Of a DNA stretch of 64,000 bases, positions 53,819 to 64,000 are shown piece by piece; position 1 is the stretch's first letter; every line of letters starts with the position of its first letter. The translations under genes were made by a program, and so were the position numbers. The notes under the pieces were generated by a model, which worked only from the letters and a program-made list of their open reading frames with translations, did not search any database and was not told the origin of the DNA. The stretch is from Strigamia acuminata. Taxonomy: Eukaryota > Arthropoda > Chilopoda > Geophilomorpha > Linotaeniidae. The stretch is from NCBI GenBank assembly GCA_949358305.1, contig OX442314.1, positions 66,782,429 through 66,846,428 of the forward strand, given 5' to 3'.

Positions 53819-54595
53819 CTGTAAAATATGAAACAGAAGATAATATTTTGAACAACAAAACACTTCGCTTTAAACTTAAAAAGAATATAACTTAAACTTT
53901 ATACTTGAAAAGAATAAAATTCACAATCATTCACTTTAAAAGAACAGAATTTTTCAAAGTTTTCTTGCCCAAACGACAAAAAACCTTGAAAATACACAAG
54001 AATATCGAGTGTTTTAGCAATCAAGGATGCTAAAACAAACGAGCGACCTTGATCACGTATTAAAAACGTGACTCAAAAAGTCCTACACAAGTTTGAATTA
54101 TTTCTGCTGTTCGTACGGAATGAATCTAGCCAGAAAATCACTATCAGATTCACGAGAATAACTGACAGCTCTTGCAATGAGAGACTGAACAGTTTCTAAC
54201 TCCAAAAAATCTAAATCTCCCCTGGTTAAGCCAGTTATATGGAGATGCATGCACAAAAATCAAGAAAGCACTTGAAAAATTCACAATAAAATACACTTTC
54301 AGTGAATTTTCCCTCAAAACTAGCTTAGGAAAAAGCAAAAACAGCTTTGAAATACCCAATACAATACCCTCATGCAACCAAAATCTTAGAAATACAAGCA
54401 CTGAATGCAAAACACAAGAATAAGCAATTATTTCAGGGGCAAATCGGCTTTCCAGCACAGCGCGTTGTGTAATCCAAGATGTCGACCGAAGAATCTCGTT
54501 GCTTGCACAGAAATGTTCGTGATCGACGCCAAATAAATCCCCGTTGTGGCTGTTGCCACGTTGAACGACGACCATTCTAGCAGACGACGACTCAC
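53819..54595 (-). other. Candidate intron in the BEL leader
   Basis: On the minus strand a good donor-like GTGAGT lies at 54595-54590 and an acceptor-like TTTCATATTTTACAG ends at 53819, just before the gag ATG. The stretch between is A+T-rich. These are consensus-like sites only, with no transcript evidence. Confidence 0.3.
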
Positions 54596-54668
54596 GGACG
54601 TAATTTCCGTCAATCGCACCAGACGCACGGTTGAACGTATCAAATGATGAACCGGAAAAAACCCACAA
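54150..54668 (-). CDS. Leader open frame of unknown status (172 aa)
   Basis: A minus-strand (element-sense) frame between primer-binding site and gag. The C-terminal half is rich in Leu, Phe and Val (RFWLHEGIVLGISKLFLLFP) and could form a membrane segment. It has no known domain, and BEL elements do not usually have an extra gene here. It overlaps the candidate intron and may be chance. I report it for its length in otherwise closed leader sequence. Confidence 0.2.
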   Translation of the reverse strand: MWVFSGSSFDTFNRASGAIDGNYVRESSSARMVVVQRGNSHNGDLFGVDHEHFCASNEILRSTSWITQRAVLESRFAPEIIAYSCVLHSVLVFLRFWLHEGIVLGISKLFLLFPKLVLRENSLKVYFIVNFSSAFLIFVHASPYNWLNQGRFRFFGVRNCSVSHCKSCQLFS

Positions 54669-54686
54669 GAAGCAGACGAAATCCTG

Positions 54687-54698
54687 GTCACGGCACCA
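54687..54698 (-). other. BEL primer-binding site (His tRNA-like)
   Basis: In element sense TGGTGCCGTGAC lies 15 nt after the 5' LTR. The 12 nt match the complement of the 3' end of animal tRNA-His as I recall it. TGACCAGGAT continues the motif and is also found in LARD. Confidence 0.65.
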
Positions 54699-54713
54699 AA
54701 AATTCTTATTCGA

Positions 54714-56185
54714 TGTTGCGGTCAGTCAACAGGAACAGAGAAGAACTGAGATGTGGCGATTCGAAACTCCCGCCAACAAACTCAAACGATCGTATAGTGA
54801 AATTCGTACGTGTACCGTGTGGAAATGCACTTGATTCGCCTCAAAATCTCCTGTTACATGAAGGTTTAACTGTTGGAAACACTTTTGCATGGTATCCAAG
54901 TGCTTGCTGATCCATTGGCCAGTCTGGGAAAAATGGTTCTCTACTCAGGACACATTGGAAATGGGTCAAAAGCAGAAAATACAAGAGTTAACATTAACAC
55001 GACTATTTTAATCAAATATAAAATGGCAACTGAATAATTACACATTATCAATCAAAAGGCACGCAACAAGCCAATTGCCGTCAAAGTACAATAAAGAAAA
55101 TACTCCGTTGCCACGGAAACGGAGGAAATGCAATTTCAAGCAAAGACAACAAATTACGAGAAATGTATTAAAAATAATGTGTAATAGCTCAAAATGAGCA
55201 CAAAAAACTCAGGAATAATAAAGTCTATCGTAACAACAAAATTCGTTAATCAAAACACTGAGAAAACAGCGAAAACAGTGATCGCTAGGCAGACAATTGG
55301 GCCTAACCAATCAAAGACAAGCAAAATGACATAATCATCAAGTTTGAATTCAAAGTCACACACAAAACCAAATAAGTAAAGATTTTGCATTGAAATACAT
55401 TAAAACTAAATAGTACTAACACCAATTGAGATATAAAAACAAAGCGACATGAAAGATTTACAAATCATCGGCAAAATCCAACATGGCGTCCGGTAAACTC
55501 TACATTGGCGGCAAAACACAAGGTTTGAATTTCAACACAAGAAATAACTTATGTAAACACTTTGAAATAAGTAAATAAGTTCAGGGAATGTAATTTCCCG
55601 CAAAACAAGACACTTTTTAATGAAAGAACACTTGAAATCAACCGCAAACCGAACGAAACGATCTTGGACGGCAACGCACATGCGGGGTCCGTCACGATCG
55701 CTCGTAGCAGAAAAACGGCTGTTCCGGGACGAAATTAGAGTGCACGAATCAACAGATCACCCCCAAATTAGTCTAAAACAATGTCAAAAACAATTCTAAC
55801 CATCAAAATTCCGTCCAAACGGAAGGTTAGAAGTTTGAACAAAAACCGAACTAGAACTTGAAATATGACGTCACGTCAATAACACTAGTGAACTGTTCAA
55901 CGACAAATGCACCAAATTTCACCCGAAATCACACAAATTGATAGAAAATGAATAAAGTAACACAAAATCACGCAATAAACACTAGAAATAAATGCAATAA
56001 ACAATGGAATATCACATTTCATCAAACATCAGTATCTGAAAGCACTAAAAACATTTTAATAATGCAAAAATCCTGTAAATAAAAACTGAAATGTTATGCA
56101 AAATAAAACACACTTTGGAAACATTTATTCAGACACAAATTGGCAATAAAAGTAGTTTCTAAATTATTCCACGTTGTTTGCAACA
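54714..56185 (-). repeat. 5' LTR of BEL element
   Basis: 1472-bp copy of 47035-48506 with at least two substitutions, followed on the plus strand by the GTCT duplication and the satellite. Confidence 0.95.
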
Positions 56186-59100
56186 GTCTATTCTTCCAAA
56201 TTATTGATTGGATGTTTCTAAAACTTACATTGGAGCCTTCTACTAAGGTTTAAACACTATTTCTGAACATTCAGAGACATTGGTCTTGTGGTGTTTGTGC
56301 TAAGTCAACTGTGATGTGAAATAAGCTCAAAAATTTTTTTTCAAAATTTATTGCTTGGGTGTTGCTAAAACTTATATTGAAGGCTTCTACTAAGGTTTAA
56401 ACACTATTTCTGAACATTCAGAGACATTGGACTTGTGGTGTTTGTGCTAAGTCAACTGTGATGAGATCAAAAGTCTATTCTCCCAAATCATCGGTTGGAT
56501 GTTTCTAAAACTTACATTGGAGCCTTCTACTAAGGTTTAAACACTATTTCTGAACATTCAGAGACATTGGTCTTGTGGTGTTTGTGCTAAGTCAACTGTG
56601 ATGAATTCAAAAGTCTATTCTCCCAAATCATTGGTTGGATGTTTCTAAAACTTACATTGGAGCCTTCTACTAAGGTTTAAACACTATTTCTGAACATTCA
56701 GAGACATTGGTCTTGTGGTGTTTGTGCTAAGTCAACTGTGATGAGATCAAAAGTCTATTCTCCCAAATCATCGGTTGGATGTTTCTAAAAGTTACATTGG
56801 AGCCTTCTACTAAGGTTTAAACACTATTTCTGAACATTCAGAGACATTGGTCTTGTGGTGTTTGTGCTAAGTCAACTGCGATGTGAAATAAGCTCAAAAT
56901 TTTTTTTTTTTAAATTTATTGCTTGGGTGTTGCTAAAATTTACATTGAAGGCTTCTACTAAGGTTTAAACACTATTTCTAAACATTCAGAGACATTGGTC
57001 TTGTGGTGTTTGTGCTAAGTCAACTGTGATGAGATCAAAAGTCTATTCTCCCAAATCATCGGTTGGATGTTTCTAAAACTTACATTGGAGCCTTCTACTA
57101 AGGTTTAAACACTATTTCTGAACATTCAGAGACATTGGACTTGTGGTGTTTGTGCTAAGTCAACTGCGATGTGAAATGAGCTCAAAATTTTTTTTTCAAA
57201 ATTTATTGCTTGGGTGTTGCTAAAACTTATATTGAAGGCTTCTACTAAGGTTTAAACACTATTTCTGAACATTCAGAGACATTGGTCTTGTGGTGTTTGT
57301 GCTGTCAACTGCGATGTGAAATGAGGTCAAAATTTTTTTTTCAAAATTTAATGCTTGGATGTTTCTAAAACTTACATTGGAGCCTTCTACTAAGGTTTAA
57401 ACACTATTTCTGAACATTCAGAGACATTGGTCTTATGGTGTTTGTGCTAAGTCAACTGTGATGAGATCAAAAGTCTATTCTCCCAAATCATCGGTTGGAT
57501 GTTTCTAAAACTTACATTGGAGCCTTCTACTAAGGTTTAAACACTATTTCTAAACATTCAGAGACATTGGTCTTAAGGTGTTTGTGCTAAGTCAACTGTG
57601 ATGAGATCAAAAGTCTATTCTCCCAAATCATTGGTTGGATGTTTCTAAAACTTACATTGAAGGCTTCTACTAAGGTTTAAACACTATTTCTGAACATTCA
57701 GAGACATTGGTCTTGTGGTGTTTGTGCTAAGTCAACTGTGATGAGATCAAAGTCTATTCTCCCAAATCATTGGTTGGATGTTTCTAAAACTTACATTGGA
57801 GCCTTCTACTAAGGTTTAAACACTATTTCTGAACATTCAGAGACATTGGTCTTGTGGTGTTTGTGCTAAGTCAACTGTGATGAGATCAAAAGTCTATTCT
57901 CCCAAATCATCGGTTGGATGTTTCTAAAACTTACATTGGAGCCTTCTACTAAGGTTTAAACACTATTTCTGAACATTCAGAGACATTGGTCTTGTGGTGT
58001 TTGTGCTAAGTCAACTGTGATGTGAAATAAGCTCAAAATTTTTTTTTCAAAATTTATTGCTTGGGTGTTGCTAAAACTTATATTGAAGGCTTCTACTAAG
58101 GTTTAAACACTATTTCTGAACATTCAGAGACATTGGACTTGTGGTGTTTGTGCTAAGTCAACTGTGATGAGATCAAAAGTCTATTCTCCCAAATCATCGG
58201 TTGGATGTTTCTAAAACTTACATTGGAGCCTTCTACTAAGGTTTAAACACTATTTCTGAACATTCAGAGACATTGGTCTTGTGGTGTTTGTGCTAAGTCA
58301 ACTGTGATAAATTCAAAAGTCTATTCTCCCAAATCATTGGTTGGATGTTTCTAAAACTTACATTGGAGCCTTCTACTAAGGTTTAAACACTATTTCTGAA
58401 CATTCAGAGACATTGGTCTTGTGGTGTTTGTGCTAAGTCAACTGTGATGAGATCAAAAGTCTATTCTCCCAAATCATCGGTTGGATGTTTCTAAAACTTA
58501 CATTGGAGCCTTCTACTAAGGTTTAAACACTATTTCTGAACATTCAGAGACATTGGACTTGTGGTGTTTGTGCTAAGTCAACTGCGATGTGAAATGAGCT
58601 CAAAATTTTTTTTTCAAAATTTATTGCTTGGGTGTTGCTAAAACTTATATTGAAGGCTTCTACTAAGGTTTAAACACTATTTCTGAACATTCAGAGACAT
58701 TGGTCTTGTGGTGTTTGTGCTGTCAACTGCGATGTGAAATGAGGTCAAAATTTTTTTTTCAAAATTTAATGCTTGGATGTTTCTAAAACTTACATTGGAG
58801 CCTTCTACTAAGGTTTAAGCACTATTTCTGAACATTCAGAGACATTGGTCTTATGGTGTTTGTGCTAAGTCAACTGTGATGAGATCAAAAGTCTATTCTC
58901 CCAAATCATCGGTTGGATGTTTCTAAAACTTACATTGGAGCCTTCTACTAAGGTTTAAACACTATTTCTAAACATTCAGAGACATTGGTCTTAAGGTGTT
59001 TGTGCTAAGTCAACTGTGATGAGATCAAAAGTCTATTCTCCCAAATCATTGGTTGGATGTTTCTAAAACTTACATTGAAGGCTTCTACTAAGGTTTAAAC

Positions 59101-62100
59101 ACTATTTCTGAACATTCAGAGACATTGGTCTTGTGGTGTTTGTGCTAAGTCAACTGTGATGAGATCAAAGTCTATTCTCCCAAATCATTGGTTGGATGTT
59201 TCTAAAACTTACATTGGAGCCTTCTACTAAGGTTTAAACACTATTTCTGAACATTCAGAGACATTGGTCTTGTGGTGTTTGTGCTAAGTCAACTGTGATG
59301 AGATCAAAAGTCTATTCTCCCAAATCATCGGTTGGATGTTTCTAAAACTTACATTGGAGCCTTCTACTAAGGTTTAAACACTATTTCTGAACATTCAGAG
59401 ACATTGGTCTTGTGGTGTTTGTGCTAAGTCAACTGTGATGTGAAATAAGCTCAAAATTTTTTTTTCAAAATTTATTGCTTGGGTGTTGCTAAAACTTATA
59501 TTGAAGGCTTCTACTAAGGTTTAAACACTATTTCTGAACATTCAGAGACATTGGACTTGTGGTGTTTGTGCTAAGTCAACTGTGATGAGATCAAAAGTCT
59601 ATTCTCCCAAATCATCGGTTGGATGTTTCTAAAACTTACATTGGAGCCTTCTACTAAGGTTTAAACACTATTTCTGAACATTCAGAGACATTGGTCTTGT
59701 GGTGTTTGTGCTAAGTCAACTGTGATAAATTCAAAAGTCTATTCTCCCAAATCATTGGTTGGATGTTTCTAAAACTTACATTGGAGCCTTCTACTAAGGT
59801 TTAAACACTATTTCTGAACATTCAGAGACATTGGTCTTGTGGTGTTTGTGCTAAGTCAACTGTGATGAGATCAAAAGTCTATTCTCCCAAATCATCGGTT
59901 GGATGTTTCTAAAACTTACATTGGAGCCTTCTACTAAGGTTTAAACACTATTTCTGAACATTCAGAGACATTGGTCTTGTGGTGTTTGTGCTAAGTCAAC
60001 TGCGATGTGAAATAAGCTCAAAATTTTTTTTTTTAAATTTATTGCTTGGGTGTTGCTAAAACTTACATTGAAGGCTTCTACTAAGGTTTAAACACTATTT
60101 CTAAACATTCAGAGACATTGGTCTTGTGGTGTTTGTGCTAAGTCAACTGTGATGAGATCAAAAGTCTATTCTCCCAAATCATCGGTTGGATGTTTCTAAA
60201 ACTTACATTGGAGCCTTCTACTAAGGTTTAAACACTATTTCTGAACATTCAGAGACATTGGACTTGTGGTGTTTGTGCTAAGTCAACTGCGATGTGAAAT
60301 GAGCTCAAAATTTTTTTTTCAAAATTTATTGCTTGGGTGTTGCTAAAACTTATATTGAAGGCTTCTACTAAGGTTTAAACACTATTTCTGAACATTCAGA
60401 GACATTGGTCTTGTGGTGTTTGTGCTGTCAACTGCGATGTAAAATGAGGTCAAAATTTTTTTTTCAAAATTTAATGCTTGGATGTTTCTAAAACTTACAT
60501 TGGAGCCTTCTACTAAGGTTTAAGCACTATTTCTGAACATTCAGAGACATTGGTCTTATGGTGTTTGTGCTAAGTCAACTGTGATGAGATCAAAAGTCTA
60601 TTCTCCCAAATCATCGGTTGGATGTTTCTAAAACTTACATTGGAGCCTTCTACTAAGGTTTAAACACTATTTCTAAACATTCAGAGACATTGGTCTTAAG
60701 GTGTTTGTGCTAAGTCAACTGTGATGAGATCAAAAGTCTATTCTCCCAAATCATTGGTTGGATGTTTCTAAAACTTACATTGAAGGCTTCTACTAAGGTT
60801 TAAACACTATTTCTGAACATTCAGAGACATTGGTCTTGTGGTGTTTGTGCTAAGTCAACTGTGATGAGATCAAAGTCTATTCTCCCAAATCATTGGTTGG
60901 ATGTTTCTAAAACTTACATTGGAGCCTTCTACTAAGGTTTAAACACTATTTCTGAACATTCAGAGACATTGGTCTTGTGGTGTTTGTGCTAAGTCAACTG
61001 TGATGAGATCAAAAGTCTATTCTCCCAAATCATCGGTTGGATGTTTCTAAAACTTACATTGGAGCCTTCTACTAAGGTTTAAACACTATTTCTGAACATT
61101 CAGAGACATTGGTCTTGTGGTGTTTGTGCTAAGTCAACTGCGATGTGAAATAAGCTCAAAATTTTTTTTTTCAAAATTTATTGCTTGGGTGTTGCTAAAA
61201 CTTACATTGAAGGCTTCTACTAAGGTTTAAACACTATTTCTAAACATTCAGAGACATTGGTCTTGTGGTGTTTGTGCTAAGTCAACTGTGATGAGATCAA
61301 AAGTCTATTCTTCCAAATCATCGGTTGGATGTTTCTAAAACTTACATTGGAGCCTTCTACTAAGGTTTAAACACTATTTCTGAACATTCAGAGACATTGG
61401 TCTTGTGGTGTTTGTGCTAAGTCAACTGCGATGTGCAATAAGCTCAAAATTTTTTTTTTTTAAATTTATTGCTTGGGTGTTGCTAAAACTTACATTGAAG
61501 GCTTCTACTAAGGTTTAAACACTATTTCTAAACATTCAGAGACATTGGTCTTGTGGTGTTTGTGCTAAGTCAACTGTGATGAGATCAAAAGTCTATTCTC
61601 CCAAATCATCGGTTGGATGTTTCTAAAACTTACATTGGAGCCTTCTACTAAGGTTTAAACACTATTTCTGAACATTCAGAGACATTGGACTTGTGGTGTT
61701 TGTGCTAAGTCAACTGCGATGTGAAATGAGCTCAAAATTTTTTTTTCAAAATTTATTGCTTGGGTGTTGCTAAAACTTATATTGAAGGCTTCTACTAAGG
61801 TTTAAACACTATTTCTGAACATTCAGAGACATTGGTCTTGTGGTGTTTGTGCTGTCAACTGCGATGTGAAATGAGGTCAAAATTTTTTTTTCAAAATTTA
61901 ATGCTTGGATGTTTCTAAAACTTACATTGGAGCCTTCTACTAAGGTTTAAGCACTATTTCTGAACATTCAGAGACATTGGTCTTATGGTGTTTGTGCTAA
62001 GTCAACTGTGATGAGATCAAAAGTCTATTCTCCCAAATCATCGGTTGGATGTTTCTAAAACTTACATTGGAGCCTTCTACTAAGGTTTAAACACTATTTC

Positions 62101-63924
62101 TAAACATTCAGAGACATTGGTCTTAAGGTGTTTGTGCTAAGTCAACTGTGATGAGATCAAAAGTCTATTCTCCCAAATCATTGGTTGGATGTTTCTAAAA
62201 CTTACATTGAAGGCTTCTACTAAGGTTTAAACACTATTTCTGAACATTCAGAGACATTGGTCTTGTGGTGTTTGTGCTAAGTCAACTGTGATGAGATCAA
62301 AAGTCTATTCTCCCAAATCATCGGTTGGATGTTTCTAAAACTTACATTGGAGCCTTCTACTAAGGTTTAAACACTATTTCTGAACATTCAGAGACATTGG
62401 TCTTGTGGTGTTTGTGCTAAGTCAACTGCGATGTGAAATAAGCTCAAAATTTTTTTTTTCAAAATTTATTGCTTGGGTGTTGCTAAAACTTACATTGAAG
62501 GCTTCTACTAAGGTTTAAACACTATTTCTAAACATTCAGAGACATTGGTCTTGTGGTGTTTGTGCTAAGTCAACTGTGATGAGATCAAAAGTCTATTCTT
62601 CCAAATCATCGGTTGGATGTTTCTAAAACTTACATTGGAGCCTTCTACTAAGGTTTAAACACTATTTCTGAACATTCAGAGACATTGGACTTGTGGTGTT
62701 TGTGCTAAGTCAACTGCGATGTGAAATGAGCTCAAAATTTTTTTTTCAAAATTTATTGCTTGGGTGTTGCTAAAACTTATATTGAAGGCTTCTACTAAGG
62801 TTTAAACACTATTTCTGAACATTCAGAGACATTGGTCTTGTGGTGTTTGTGCTGTCAACTGCGATGTGAAATGAGGTCAAAATTTTTTTTTCAAAATTTA
62901 ATGCTTGGATGTTTCTAAAACTTACATTGGAGCCTTCTACTAAGGTTTAAACACTATTTCTGAACATTCAGAGACATTGGTCTTATGGTGTTTGTGCTAA
63001 GTCAACTGTGATGAGATCAAAAGTCTATTCTCCCAAATCATCGGTTGGATGTTTCTAAAACTTACATTGGAGCCTTCTACTAAGGTTTAAACACTATTTC
63101 TGAACATTCAGAGACATTGGTCTTGTGGTGTTTGTGCTAAGTCAACTGTGATGAGATCAAAAGTCTATTCTCCCAAATCATCGGTTGGATGTTTCTAAAA
63201 CTTACATTGGAGCCTTCTACTAAGGTTTAAACACTATTTCTGAACATTCAGAGACATTGGTCTTGTGGTGTTTGTGCTAAGTCAACTGTGATGAGATCAA
63301 AAGTCTATTCTCCCAAATCATTGGTTGGATGTTTCTAAAACTTACATTGGAGCCTTCTACTAAGGTTTAAACACTATTTCTGAACATTCAGAGACATTGG
63401 TCTTGTGGTGTTTGTGCTAAGTCAACTGTGATGAGATCAAAAGTCTATTCTCCCAAATCATCGGTTGGATGTTTCTAAAACTTACATTGGAGCCTTCTAC
63501 TAAGGTTTAAACACTATTTCTGAACATTCAGAGACATTGGTCTTGTGGTGTTTGTGCTAAGTCAACTGCGATGTGAAATAAGCTCAAAATTTTTTTTCTT
63601 CAAAATTTATTGCTTGGGTGTTGCTAAAACATACATTGAAAGCTTCTACTAAGGTTTAAACACTATTTCTAAACATTCAGAGACATTGGTCTTGTGGTGT
63701 TTGTGCTAAGTCAACTGTGATGAGATCAAAAGTCTATTCTCCCAAATCATCGGTTGGATGTTTCTAAAACTTACATTGGAGCCTTCTACTAAGGTTTAAA
63801 CACTATTTCTGAACATTCAGAGACATTGGACTTGTGGTGTTTGTGCTAAGTCAACTGCGATGTGAAATGAGCTCAAAATTTTTTTTTCAAAATTTAATGC
63901 TTGGATGTTTCTAAAACTTACATT
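56186..63924 (+). repeat. Satellite array, right block (~54 monomers)
   Basis: Same monomer classes and orientation. Block-specific markers are GTGATAAATTCAAAAG (58303, 59721; spacing 1418) and GATCAAAGTCTATTCTCCC (57745, 59163, 60868; spacings 1418 and 1705). The higher-order unit here is therefore 10 monomers, with a 12-monomer variant. The array ends inside a monomer at CTTACATT. Confidence 0.95.
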
Positions 63925-64000
63925 AGGGGGTTTCATTATATGAATGATTTTGCAATTTTGTGATTTTGCATTAATCACAAAATCATTATTTTTTGATGCC
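63925..64000. other. Non-satellite sequence at the right edge
   Basis: 76 bp starting AGGGGGTTTCATTATATG, with the inverted pair TTGTGATT/AATCACAA. It is too short to assign and probably the start of another element. Confidence 0.4.

Larger units (their letters stand above)
47035..56185 (-). mobile_element. BEL/Pao LTR retrotransposon
   Basis: 9151 bp on the minus strand. Two 1472-bp LTRs (at least two differences: 47083/54762 and 47399/55078) flank a His-tRNA-like primer-binding site, a leader, gag and pol. The 4-bp target duplication GTCT lies at 47031-47034 and 56186-56189, and removing the element rejoins a normal monomer. Family placement rests on the three zinc knuckles, the BEL-type protease, the Pao-type reverse transcriptase region and the integrase. 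One in-frame TAA separates gag from pol. Confidence 0.97.

Noticed and set aside
19877-63924. CRISPR-like array
   Set aside because: Monomers are contiguous and homologous along their full length with no unique spacers, in a eukaryotic retrotransposon context; it is a satellite.

Overview
The window is repeat-dominated DNA from an animal genome, most likely an invertebrate. The main evidence is a BEL/Pao LTR retrotransposon, a group known only from metazoans, together with two Ty1/copia retrotransposons, A+T-rich non-coding sequence and long satellite arrays. I found no single-copy host gene, rRNA gene or convincing tRNA gene. All recognisable coding sequence belongs to retrotransposons. The setting resembles heterochromatic or pericentromeric DNA, but that is inference.

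Layout. 1-531 and 7362-7787 are CG-rich palindromic repeats, split by a copia element (532-7361, called copia-1) with identical-looking LTRs and one intact 1601-residue gag-pol frame. 7909-16377 is a head-to-tail array of exactly five ~1688-bp units with no recognisable gene. 16378-18450 holds short repeats and a ~1-kb foldback (inverted-terminal-repeat) element. About 18450-19876 is a diverged LTR related to the BEL element further right. From 19877 to 63924 the background is a satellite of two main monomer classes (140 bp and 147/148 bp) in higher-order repeats, all in one orientation. It is interrupted twice. The first interruption is a non-coding LTR element (22598-36013, called LARD) that itself contains a second copia element (25921-33272, copia-2). 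The second is a BEL/Pao element on the minus strand (47035-56185).

The order of events can be read from target-site duplications: satellite first, then LARD (TTTG), then copia-2 into LARD (ATTCT), and BEL separately (GTCT). LARD shares 4-bp duplications, LTR termini and boundary motifs with BEL. It therefore looks like a non-autonomous partner that could use BEL enzymes.

The most interesting signals are non-coding. Both copia elements carry the same RNA architecture although their sequences have diverged: a 5-bp AGTC-loop hairpin, exactly 17 nt, then a long stem enclosing a conserved core, about 185 nt before gag. They also share a compact fold of about 65 nt in the 3' UTR. Both LTRs end in a copy of the 3' end of the initiator tRNA that primes them, making a perfect 10-bp hairpin with the primer-binding site. 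The five-unit array, the satellite hierarchy and the unusual 3' boundary of the BEL/LARD pair are further points of interest. All identities given here are from reading by eye; no database search or alignment was run.
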